DNA of 5,201 bases from Rhodospirillaceae bacterium. GTDB taxonomy: Bacteria > Pseudomonadota > Alphaproteobacteria > UBA8366 > GCA-2717185. Position numbers and translations under genes: made by a program. Location of the stretch: assembly GCA_028817685.1 (NCBI GenBank), contig JAPPPC010000299.1, positions 1,096-6,296 of the forward strand, in the 5' to 3' direction. Below are positions 1-5,201 of the stretch, one piece after another. The notes under the pieces were generated by a model. The model was not told the DNA's origin and did no database searches. It saw nothing but the letters and a program-made list of their open reading frames with translations. Positions within the stretch are counted from its first letter, which is position 1. Each line of letters starts with the position of its first letter.

Positions 1-448
1 CCGTCATCTTGATGCCGGCGAGATCGGAACCCGCGCCGGGCTCGCTCAGCAACTGCCAGGTCCGCACCAGCCCCCTGCAAATCTCCGGCAGGAAGCGATT
101 CTTGTGCTCTTCACTGCCCCAGACCAGGATCGTTGGCGCCGCCATGCGGCCGCCCGCATCGTAGTAAGGCGGCAGGGTCAGACCGGCGCGGCCCATCTCT
201 TCATGCAGGATGACGACTCTTTCCACGGGCAGGTCGCCGCCGCCATATTCCGTCGGCATGTTGGGATAGAGCCAGCCTTGCGCACCGAGCCGCCGCCCCA
301 ACTCACGGCGCAGCTGATATTGCTCCAAGGTCAGGTCGCCGGGATCGACCGGATATTCCATGCCATCGGGCATGTTCTCGTCGAGCCAAGCCCGAACTTC
401 CTCGCGAAACGCGCTCTGCTCGACGGAATCTTCGATGGCAAAATCCAT
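1..448 (-). CDS. Acyl-CoA dehydrogenase family protein, N-terminal part (cut by window edge)
   Basis: This is the N-terminal 149 codons of a flavin-dependent acyl-CoA dehydrogenase; the gene runs off the left edge. Family members are usually about 380-410 residues, take two hydrogens from the alpha and beta carbons of an acyl-CoA thioester, and pass electrons to ETF. Translated from ATG 448-446, it begins MDFAIEDSVEQSAFREEVRA, a typical amphipathic first helix. It then shows PTEYGGGDLP (residues 65-74), the WGSEEHKNRFLPEI segment (110-123), and the family signature LLSEPGAGSDLAGIK (133-147), which in the family contacts FAD and substrate. The catalytic glutamate lies beyond the window. GAGG at 458-455, six bases upstream, supports the start. 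The PEP-CTERM gene lies 92 bp upstream on the same strand, with no obvious functional link. The acyl substrate cannot be told from this part; the family call is firm. Confidence 0.93.
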   Translation of the reverse strand, partial: MDFAIEDSVEQSAFREEVRAWLDENMPDGMEYPVDPGDLTLEQYQLRRELGRRLGAQGWLYPNMPTEYGGGDLPVERVVILHEEMGRAGLTLPPYYDAGGRMAAPTILVWGSEEHKNRFLPEICRGLVRTWQLLSEPGAGSDLAGIKMT

Positions 449-476
449 GGACGGCCTCACTCCCTGCTAGCGGCAG

Positions 477-504
477 AAAAAGTGTAGGCATCGTCCATGG
501 ATGC
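477..504 (-). terminator. Weak candidate intrinsic terminator after the PEP-CTERM gene
   Basis: Read on the minus strand, GCATC and GATGC (504-500 and 492-488) form a 5-bp stem around a 7-base loop. A run of five T (481-477) follows after a six-base gap. It lies 37 bases beyond the PEP-CTERM stop and before the dehydrogenase start. The stem is short and the T-run is displaced, so this may be chance and readthrough into the dehydrogenase is possible. Confidence 0.2.
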
Positions 505-540
505 GATCAAGACGCGGCCCCTAAATTGGACCCGAAGCGG

Positions 541-1341
541 CTAAGCCTTTCTGCGTCGGCGCGTTAGACTGAGACCGACCAGGCCGAGACCGATGAGGGC
601 CATCGCGCTGGGTTCCGGAACGGAGGCGCCGGCGCCGACGATAATCTGAATATCGACTCGGGCCAGTTCGTTCTCCTGCTGATCCATGGCGATCAGGAAG
701 AAGTCATAGGTGCCGTCAAGGGTGGGGTCGAAACCGTCGAAAGGCGGGTCGTTGAAAAATTCCATATTCCAGGAATTCTGCGCCAGGTTGTTGTTCGCGA
801 TTAGCGCGCCATACGCTGCCGTATCCCCAAACGGCGCCACCGTGCCGTCGCCGTTACCGGTCGCGTTCGTCCCGATCGCATGATCCACAAACGGCTGATT
901 GATAGGATCGAAATCGAGCAGAAACTGACCGGGACCTGGATCGAAGTCGATGCCGATGCGGTACAGGAAATTGTCCAGGTTGGCGCCATTGCCATCGAAA
1001 TTCGAATTAATCGAGAATTCGAAATTCCAGACCGGCGTCGTCGGCGCATTCGGCGCGAATCCGAATCCGCCCGGTGCGATCCCTGCTGCAAAATTGAAGG
1101 TGCCGTCGCCGTTGCTGTTGAAGATGTTTTGCGGCTGATTGTTGGTGTCGAAGCGGAGTTTTCCGCGCAGTCCGAGTTCGATACCGTTCTGCCGATCGAC
1201 CGTAAAACTGCCATTTGCGTTGCCGGAGCCGAAAATAACGTCCGACGTCACATTTTGATTGTGTGAGATGATGGCCTGAGCTGTTCCTGACAAGCCAAGG
1301 CCCGCTGCCACTACAGTGGCGGCGATCATTCTGCGAAACAC
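541..1341 (-). CDS. PEP-CTERM sorting domain-containing exported protein
   Basis: A 266-residue exported protein with a C-terminal PEP-CTERM anchor, the signal recognised by exosortase (EpsH/XrtA-type) systems of Gram-negative bacteria. I start it at GTG 1341-1339 because GGGGAG lies six bases upstream; the in-frame ATG at 1329-1327 is 18 bases from it. Residues 1-23 are a Sec signal peptide: FRRM, a hydrophobic AATVVAAGLGLSG core, then the cleavage motif AQA. The mature body (24-240) is rich in Asn, Asp, Gly and Phe, has no cysteine, and carries two NGDGT segments (77-81 and 163-167) that resemble calcium-loop sequences. The C-terminus has VPEP (241-244), a hydrophobic stretch (about 246-260) and RRRRKA, the canonical three-part anchor. 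TAG at 543-541 ends it directly after the basic tail, as expected. The body resembles uncharacterised PEP-CTERM proteins; its role is unknown, and surface or matrix placement is inferred. No exosortase gene is in the window. Confidence 0.92.
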   Translation of the reverse strand: MFRRMIAATVVAAGLGLSGTAQAIISHNQNVTSDVIFGSGNANGSFTVDRQNGIELGLRGKLRFDTNNQPQNIFNSNGDGTFNFAAGIAPGGFGFAPNAPTTPVWNFEFSINSNFDGNGANLDNFLYRIGIDFDPGPGQFLLDFDPINQPFVDHAIGTNATGNGDGTVAPFGDTAAYGALIANNNLAQNSWNMEFFNDPPFDGFDPTLDGTYDFFLIAMDQQENELARVDIQIIVGAGASVPEPSAMALIGLGLVGLSLTRRRRKA

Positions 1342-1375
1342 AACGAACTCCCCGCGTAAATCTTTCGAGCCCCGG

Positions 1376-1406
1376 TTGACACTGCGTTCGCAATTTTTGC
1401 GAATCT
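1376..1406 (+). promoter_or_regulatory. Candidate promoter with embedded palindrome, divergent intergenic region
   Basis: The 179-bp gap between the divergent PEP-CTERM and hydrolase genes holds a perfect -35 hexamer TTGACA at 1376-1381, oriented toward the hydrolase. No good -10 sits at 17 bp; GAATCT at 1401-1406 (19-bp spacer) keeps only the key A and the last T. An alternative is TTGCGA 1397-1402 with TAATAC 1419-1424 (16-bp spacer). The inverted repeat at 1387-1403 falls between the boxes. The promoter is a motif-level guess only. Confidence 0.3.
1387..1403. repeat. Perfect 7-bp inverted repeat, possible operator
   Basis: TTCGCAA-TTT-TTGCGAA is a perfect dyad with 7-bp arms and a 3-base spacer, seen directly in the sequence. 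It begins 45 bases upstream of the PEP-CTERM start and lies about 118 bases upstream of the hydrolase start, next to the TTGACA box at 1376-1381. The position and symmetry suit an operator for a dimeric regulator acting on either divergent gene. On the minus strand it could also fold as a small hairpin in the PEP-CTERM leader. No regulator gene is in the window to pair with it. Confidence 0.45.
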
Positions 1407-1520
1407 TTGTATCCGAATTAATACCATCCAAACGAGTATGTAAAGTCTGGCGCTGGTTGACCGCTACGGAGACCTTTGCCAGGGTCGCAGCCTGTCGACT
1501 CGTATGGAAGGATCTACGGT

Positions 1521-3233
1521 ATGCGCCACGATGTGACGGTCGAATACAATGCCGAAGCGGCAATGCGCGATGGCGTGATCCTGCGCGCCGACATCTATCG
1601 TCCGAAAGCCGACGGTGACTTTCCCGTGATCCTGTGCCGGACACCGTATGGCAAGACGCGCCGCGATATGCATGTGCGCATCGGCAATGAGATGGCGGCG
1701 CGCGGTTACATTACCGTCTATCAGGATATCCGCGGCCGCTACGATTCCGACGGCGAAGCGCGCTTGCATATGGGTTCTGACCCGGAAAATCCTTGCATCA
1801 CGGACGGTTATGATACGGTCGAATGGTGCGCCGAATTGCCCGGTTCGACGGGCAAGGTCGGCACCTTCGGCAATTCCTATTGCGGGATGACGCAATGGGA
1901 GATGGCGCCGACCCGTCCGCCGCATCTGGCTTGCATGTTCGCTCAAGGGGTCGTCGCCAACCATCTCGACCGGCATATGAGCGGCGTGATCCGGCTTGGC
2001 CGGCGCATGACCTGGACGATCATCAATATTAGCCCGGACTTCGCGCACCGCATGCAAGCCAAGGGTGCGCCGAAGACGACGGAAGAGGCGGACGCGCTTT
2101 GGGAGGCGCGCGATCGCAGCAAGTGGCTGTGGTATCTGCCGATTTCAGAAATCCCGGAATATGTCATGCCGGGGATGGCCGAGTATTGGCAGCGACTGCT
2201 GCGCGACACGGTGAAGGATCATTTTCGCCACGAGGAACGGCATAAGGATGTTGCGGTGCCGGTGCTGAGCGCGACTGGCTGGTATGACCAGCAGGTCGGC
2301 ACCATTAAACATTTCACCGGCATGACCGAGAACGCGATGACGGAACATGCGCGCGAGAACCAACGGTTGATCGTCGGTCCCTGGGGGCACACGACCATGT
2401 CACTCGACCGGGAACTCGGGGAGATGGATTTCGGCCCGGAGGCGCAACGCGACTATTTCGACATCGCGGACGCCTGGTTCGGCAAATGGCTGAAGGGTGA
2501 GGAGACGGCGGCGGATGCCTGGCCGCGGGCGAAGATCTTCGTCATGGGCCGCAACGAGTGGCGCGATGAGGAAACGTGGCCTCCGCGTGGCATGTTGCCG
2601 ACACCGTGGTATCTGCACAGTGCAGGCCATGCGAATGGAAATGATGGCGATGGCGTGTTGTCGCCGGAACCGCCGGGTGCGGAACCGGCAGATGAGTACG
2701 ACTACGACCCGCGTGATCCCGTGATGACCATCTATACGATGGAGGGTCAGCAGGTACCTATGGATCAGCGCCGCCTGGACGGCCGGCAGGATATTTTGAG
2801 CTACACGTCCGCCGCTTTGGAGGTCCCGGTAGAGGTGGTTGGGCCCGTCGAAGTGACTCTGTTCGCGTCATCGTCGGCACCGGATACGGATTTCGTCGCA
2901 AAGCTGATCGACATTCACCCCGATGGTTTCGCGCAGGAGCTTTGCTACGGGCTGGTGCGTGCGCGATTCAGAAACGGAACCGAAAAGGCTGAATTGATCG
3001 AACCCGGCAAGGTCTATGAATTCGCCATTACCTTGAACCCGACCGGCAACCGATTCATGGAAGGACACCGTATCCGCGTTGACATCCAGAGCAGCGATTT
3101 CCCCAATTTCGATCGCAATCACAATACCGGCGCCGATGACTATCGCGATGCGGTCTTGGCGGTTGCGCATCAGACCGTATTTCACGACGCGGACCGGCCG
3201 TCGCACGTGACATTACCGGTGATGCCGATTTAA
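1521..3233 (+). CDS. CocE/NonD family serine hydrolase (X-Pro dipeptidyl-peptidase S15-like)
   Basis: A complete 570-residue alpha/beta hydrolase of the CocE/NonD (peptidase S15-like) family, whose members hydrolyse esters such as cocaine, acylated beta-lactam intermediates or X-Pro peptides. The nucleophile elbow GNSYCG (117-122) gives Ser119. GWYD (253-256) gives Asp256 and GPWGH (286-290) gives His290, in the order and context of the CocE triad. RTPYGKT (40-46) supplies Tyr43, matching the CocE oxyanion-hole tyrosine. Residues 130-240 form the helical cap; about 330-565 is the C-terminal jelly-roll, with the GHRIRVDIQSSDFPNFDRN segment (515-532). ATG 1521 is chosen because AAGGA at 1508-1512 lies eight bases upstream; the frame stays open upstream to TTG 1476, without a comparable ribosome site. 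There is no signal peptide, so it is probably cytosolic. It stands alone, divergent from the PEP-CTERM gene and 161 bp from the efflux operon. Family and catalytic residues are clear; the substrate is unknown. Confidence 0.93.
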   Translation: MRHDVTVEYNAEAAMRDGVILRADIYRPKADGDFPVILCRTPYGKTRRDMHVRIGNEMAARGYITVYQDIRGRYDSDGEARLHMGSDPENPCITDGYDTVEWCAELPGSTGKVGTFGNSYCGMTQWEMAPTRPPHLACMFAQGVVANHLDRHMSGVIRLGRRMTWTIINISPDFAHRMQAKGAPKTTEEADALWEARDRSKWLWYLPISEIPEYVMPGMAEYWQRLLRDTVKDHFRHEERHKDVAVPVLSATGWYDQQVGTIKHFTGMTENAMTEHARENQRLIVGPWGHTTMSLDRELGEMDFGPEAQRDYFDIADAWFGKWLKGEETAADAWPRAKIFVMGRNEWRDEETWPPRGMLPTPWYLHSAGHANGNDGDGVLSPEPPGAEPADEYDYDPRDPVMTIYTMEGQQVPMDQRRLDGRQDILSYTSAALEVPVEVVGPVEVTLFASSSAPDTDFVAKLIDIHPDGFAQELCYGLVRARFRNGTEKAELIEPGKVYEFAITLNPTGNRFMEGHRIRVDIQSSDFPNFDRNHNTGADDYRDAVLAVAHQTVFHDADRPSHVTLPVMPI

Positions 3234-3315
3234 CCGGCAGCGGTGGATTAATGAATTTCGCGACACAGGTTATGTCTTGAATTCGTTATCGGAATGTTTC
3301 ATGCCTGAACTGCAG

Positions 3316-3339
3316 ACCTGCCCAGCGAGAATTGCAGGT
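3316..3339. repeat. Short inverted repeat upstream of the efflux operon
   Basis: ACCTGC (3316-3321) and GCAGGT (3334-3339) form a 6-bp dyad with a 12-base spacer, 56 bases before the adaptor ATG at 3395. Related RND operons are often controlled by TetR- or LysR-type regulators binding such a region, but no regulator gene is present here and six bases can occur by chance. I found no convincing -35/-10 pair in 3234-3394. Confidence 0.2.
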
Positions 3340-3394
3340 TGAAACCAGGGTCCAAAATAGTCATTCGATACGCAGAGCAAAGGGGTGATTGAGC

Positions 3395-3499
3395 ATGCAC
3401 GGAATCCTCTCGAACGGCGTAATGAAAACTCTGGTTTTGGCCGCAGCTTCTCTTGGCCTTGCCGCCTGTCCCGGTGACACGCCGCAGCAGCAGGCGTAG
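3395..3499 (+). CDS. Lipoprotein signal peptide and linker of the RND adaptor, ended by amber TAG
   Basis: This 34-codon stretch encodes the export signal of the adaptor that continues downstream in the same frame. From ATG 3395 it starts MHGILSNGVM, then KTLVLAAASLGLAAC with lipobox L-A-A-C. Signal peptidase II would cut before Cys25, which would be lipidated. A short Gln-rich linker PGDTPQQQA follows, then TAG at 3497-3499. ATG 3395 is preferred because AAGGGG (3380-3385) lies nine bases upstream. ATG 3422 would give a compact signal, MKTLVLAAASLGLAAC, but has no clear ribosome site. After the TAG the frame continues APQAPQVSVAKPIV straight into the adaptor body, so the original product was one protein of about 388 residues. 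Read as written, the ribosome would release only a tiny lipopeptide. Confidence 0.85.
   Translation: MHGILSNGVMKTLVLAAASLGLAACPGDTPQQQA
3497..3499 (+). other. In-frame amber stop interrupting the adaptor gene
   Basis: TAG lies between codons GCG (3494) and GCA (3500). The three codons before GCG are all CAG, so a single C-to-T change of a fourth Gln codon explains it. The frame is the same on both sides, so no indel is involved. Confidence 0.9.
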
Positions 3500-3538
3500 G
3501 CACCACAAGCGCCGCAGGTCTCGGTCGCAAAGCCGATC

Positions 3539-4561
3539 GTGAAAGACATCAAAGAATGGGACGACTTCACCGGCCGGTTCCAGGCGGTGGAGGATGTCGA
3601 CATTCGGGCCCGCGTAACCGGATACGTCAAGGCGGTCCATTTCGACGAGGGCGAGCTGGTCAAAGAGGGAACGCTCCTGGTCACGATCGACCAGAGGGTG
3701 TATCGAGCCGCGCTGGAGGAGGCGCGTGCCGCCCTGAAAGTCGCGGAAGCGGCCTTGCAGTACGCGACCCAGGAGTTGAAGCGTGCTGAAAATCTGTCGA
3801 AGCGCGGAAATATCTCACGGTCCGTCGTCGATCAGCGGCGTGAGGCTTTCGCGGCGGCGCGGGCAGAAATCGAAGGCGCCAAGGCCGCCGTACAGCGCGC
3901 GCGTCTGGATATGGAATTCACCCAAATCCGTGCTCCCATTGCCGGGCGGATTAGTGCCAAGCAAATCTCCATCGGCAGCCTGGTCAGCGCCAATGAAACC
4001 ATTTTGACCAATATCGCTTCGGTCAATCCAATCCATTTCGTGTTCGATGTCGACGAACGGTCCTACCTCGCCTATGCGCGCATGGCGCAGGAGGGTAAGC
4101 GTAAGTCCGGCCGTGAAACGCCGTATGAGGTGGTCGTCAGCTTGAGCGACGAGAAAGAAGCGACGCGAGTCGGTTTTCTCGATTTCGTCGACAACAGGAT
4201 CGATCAGGAAAGCGGCACAATCCGCGGCCGCGCGGTTTTCCCCAACGACGATCTACTGCTTCTGCCAGGTCTGTTCGGACGGATCAGCGTCCCCGGCTCG
4301 CCTGTCTACAAGGGGGTGCTGATCCCCGACGAGGCGATCGCCAGCGATCAGGACAGGCGCATCGTATACGCCCTGGGCGAGGGCAATAAGGTCACCGCCA
4401 AGGTGATCCGGCCGGGACCGCAGATCGACGGTTATCGCGTGGTACGCCGCGGGTTGACCGGCGATGAGACGTTGATCGTCAATGGTTTGATGCGGGTGCG
4501 TCCGGGTGTGACGGTCAACCCGCAGGTAACCGAACTGCCGCTCGCCCGGAAACGGCGCTAA
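3539..4561 (+). CDS. Efflux RND transporter periplasmic adaptor subunit (MexE/OqxA-like), body after the amber
   Basis: The body of a membrane fusion protein that bridges an RND permease and a TolC-type channel in the periplasm. Numbering from GTG 3539: EWDDFTGRFQAVEDVDIRAR (6-25) is the typical MexE/OqxA opening. The lipoyl halves are VTGYVKAVHFDEGELVKEG (26-44) and FTQIRAPIAGRISAKQISIG (127-146). A coiled-coil hairpin spans about 55-125. Its tip carries Arg82, Leu86 and Ser93 with the AcrA RLS spacing (R-x3-L-x6-S), the channel contact. FLDFVDNRIDQESGTIRGRA (213-232) and LPGLFGRISVPGS (242-254) mark the beta-barrel; a membrane-proximal domain follows, ending ARKRR. GTG 3539 is merely the first start codon after the amber. 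It has no ribosome site and would give a cytosolic protein without its lipoprotein signal, so the natural gene is 3395-4561. The permease starts 18 bp downstream, indicating an operon. Function as written is doubtful. Confidence 0.9.
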   Translation: MKDIKEWDDFTGRFQAVEDVDIRARVTGYVKAVHFDEGELVKEGTLLVTIDQRVYRAALEEARAALKVAEAALQYATQELKRAENLSKRGNISRSVVDQRREAFAAARAEIEGAKAAVQRARLDMEFTQIRAPIAGRISAKQISIGSLVSANETILTNIASVNPIHFVFDVDERSYLAYARMAQEGKRKSGRETPYEVVVSLSDEKEATRVGFLDFVDNRIDQESGTIRGRAVFPNDDLLLLPGLFGRISVPGSPVYKGVLIPDEAIASDQDRRIVYALGEGNKVTAKVIRPGPQIDGYRVVRRGLTGDETLIVNGLMRVRPGVTVNPQVTELPLARKRR

Positions 4562-4579
4562 GGCGGGGCGGCAAGAGCG

Positions 4580-5201
4580 ATGAAATTCGCCCACTTTTTC
4601 GTCGATCGCCCGATATTCGCGACGGTCGTCTCGCTAGTTATCGTTATCATCGGCCTGATTGCCTATGGCGCATTGCCGGTCTCGCAATACCCTGAAATCG
4701 CGCCGCCCAGCATCGTCGTCCGGGCGAGCTATCCAGGGGCCAATGCGCAGACCGTAGCGCGCACCGTGGCAACCCCGCTGGAGCAGGAAATAAACGGTGT
4801 CGAGGGCATGCTTTACATGTCCTCCTACTCGACCAGCGACGGATCCATGTCGCTGACGATCACCTTCAAACTCGGTACCGATCTCGATACCGCTCAGATT
4901 TTGGTCCAGAACCGGGTTTCGATCGCCGAACCCCGCTTGCCGGAAGAGGTCCGGCGCCTCGGCATCACGACGACCAAAAGCTCGCCCGACCTGATGATGG
5001 TCGTGCACATGCTGTCGCCGGACAATACCTACGACCAGCTCTACGTGTCGAACTATGCCAAGACGCGGGTACGCGACCTGTTGCTGCGGCTGCAGGGCGT
5101 GGGCAGTGTCACGCTGTTCGGTGAACGGGAGTATTCGCTGCGAATCTGGCTTGATCCGGAGAAACTGCAGAATTCAGGCCTGACGGCTGGCGATGTCGTC
5201 A
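4580..5201 (+). CDS. Efflux RND transporter permease (HAE1 family, MexF/OqxB-like), N-terminal part
   Basis: The first 207 codons of a proton-driven RND permease; full members are about 1,030-1,060 residues, so most of the gene lies past the right edge. From ATG 4580 it begins MKFAHFFVDRPIFATVVSLV, the classic start with FxxRPIFA before TM1 (about 12-30). LPVSQYPEIAPPSIVVRASY (32-51) and PGANAQTVARTVATPLEQEI (52-71) lead into the porter domain. MLYMSSYSTSDGSMSLTITF (77-96) and VQNRVSIAEPRLPEEVRRLG (109-128) match the MexF/OqxB branch closely. The proton-relay Asp pair of TM4 is not reached. The start follows the adaptor stop by 18 bp, with GGCGGGG and AAGAG stretches upstream as a modest ribosome site. 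It would form the inner-membrane pump of a tripartite system; the drug range cannot be read from this fragment. No interruption is visible. Confidence 0.95.
   Translation, partial: MKFAHFFVDRPIFATVVSLVIVIIGLIAYGALPVSQYPEIAPPSIVVRASYPGANAQTVARTVATPLEQEINGVEGMLYMSSYSTSDGSMSLTITFKLGTDLDTAQILVQNRVSIAEPRLPEEVRRLGITTTKSSPDLMMVVHMLSPDNTYDQLYVSNYAKTRVRDLLLRLQGVGSVTLFGEREYSLRIWLDPEKLQNSGLTAGDVV

Noticed and set aside
541..543. Genome-wide reassignment of TAG to an amino acid as the explanation for the adaptor amber
   Set aside because: The PEP-CTERM gene ends with TAG right after its basic tail, exactly where the family ends, so TAG acts as a stop in this genome.
880..1266. Open frames on the plus strand inside the PEP-CTERM gene
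   Set aside because: They lie wholly antisense to a well-supported gene, have no recognisable domain, and are explained by the GC-rich codon pattern.
541..1644. Longer version of the PEP-CTERM gene starting at 1644, about 100 residues longer
   Set aside because: The extra N-terminus is Arg/Ser/His-rich, overlaps the hydrolase gene on the other strand, and would bury the signal peptide. The GTG at 1341 has a clear ribosome site and puts the signal peptide at the N-terminus.
1464..2057. 197-residue minus-strand open frame over the hydrolase N-terminus
   Set aside because: It has the biased His/Arg/Ala composition of an antisense shadow, and the hydrolase on the plus strand carries intact catalytic motifs across the same bases.
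3233..3244. ACCG-GCAG-CGGT hairpin at the hydrolase stop as a terminator
   Set aside because: The stem is only four base pairs and no T-run follows.
3251..3342. Mini-ORFs MNFATQVMS (3251-3280) and MPELQTCPARIAG (3301-3342) as possible leader peptides before the efflux operon
   Set aside because: They are very short, have weak ribosome sites, and no attenuator hairpins with a T-run follow them.

Overview
The window is GC-rich and gene-dense, with Shine-Dalgarno-preceded starts and a strong preference for G/C at third codon positions. Together with an acyl-CoA dehydrogenase, a PEP-CTERM protein, a CocE-type hydrolase and a MexEF/OqxAB-like RND pump, this suggests a Gram-negative proteobacterium, most likely an alphaproteobacterium. 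That assignment is an inference from gene style, not from a marker gene.

Layout. Minus strand, left part: the N-terminal 149 codons of an acyl-CoA dehydrogenase (448 down to the window edge), preceded by a complete PEP-CTERM sorting-domain protein (1341 down to 541). Bases 1342-1520 form a divergent intergenic region with a consensus -35 box and a perfect 7-bp inverted repeat. Plus strand, right part: a complete cytosolic CocE/NonD-family serine hydrolase (1521-3233), a 161-bp gap, then an RND efflux operon. The operon holds a periplasmic adaptor lipoprotein (3395-4561) followed 18 bp later by the inner-membrane permease (4580 to the right edge, truncated).

The main observation is in the adaptor gene. 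A lipoprotein signal peptide with a clean lipobox (L-A-A-C) lies exactly in frame with the adaptor body, but one amber TAG at 3497-3499 separates them in the Gln-rich linker just after the lipidated Cys. Everything downstream of the TAG is intact, including both lipoyl half-motifs and the TolC-contact RLS motif. The gene therefore looks like a one-base nonsense mutation (CAG to TAG), a sequencing error, or an amber read through by a suppressor. A conventional gene caller would start at GTG 3539 and miss the export signal.

The adaptor and permease would normally work together with a TolC/OprM-type outer-membrane channel, which is not in the window, to export drugs or other amphiphilic compounds. 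The hydrolase, PEP-CTERM protein and dehydrogenase show no clear functional link to the pump or to each other. I see no RNA gene, CRISPR array, insertion sequence or prophage feature, and no convincing new multi-gene system.
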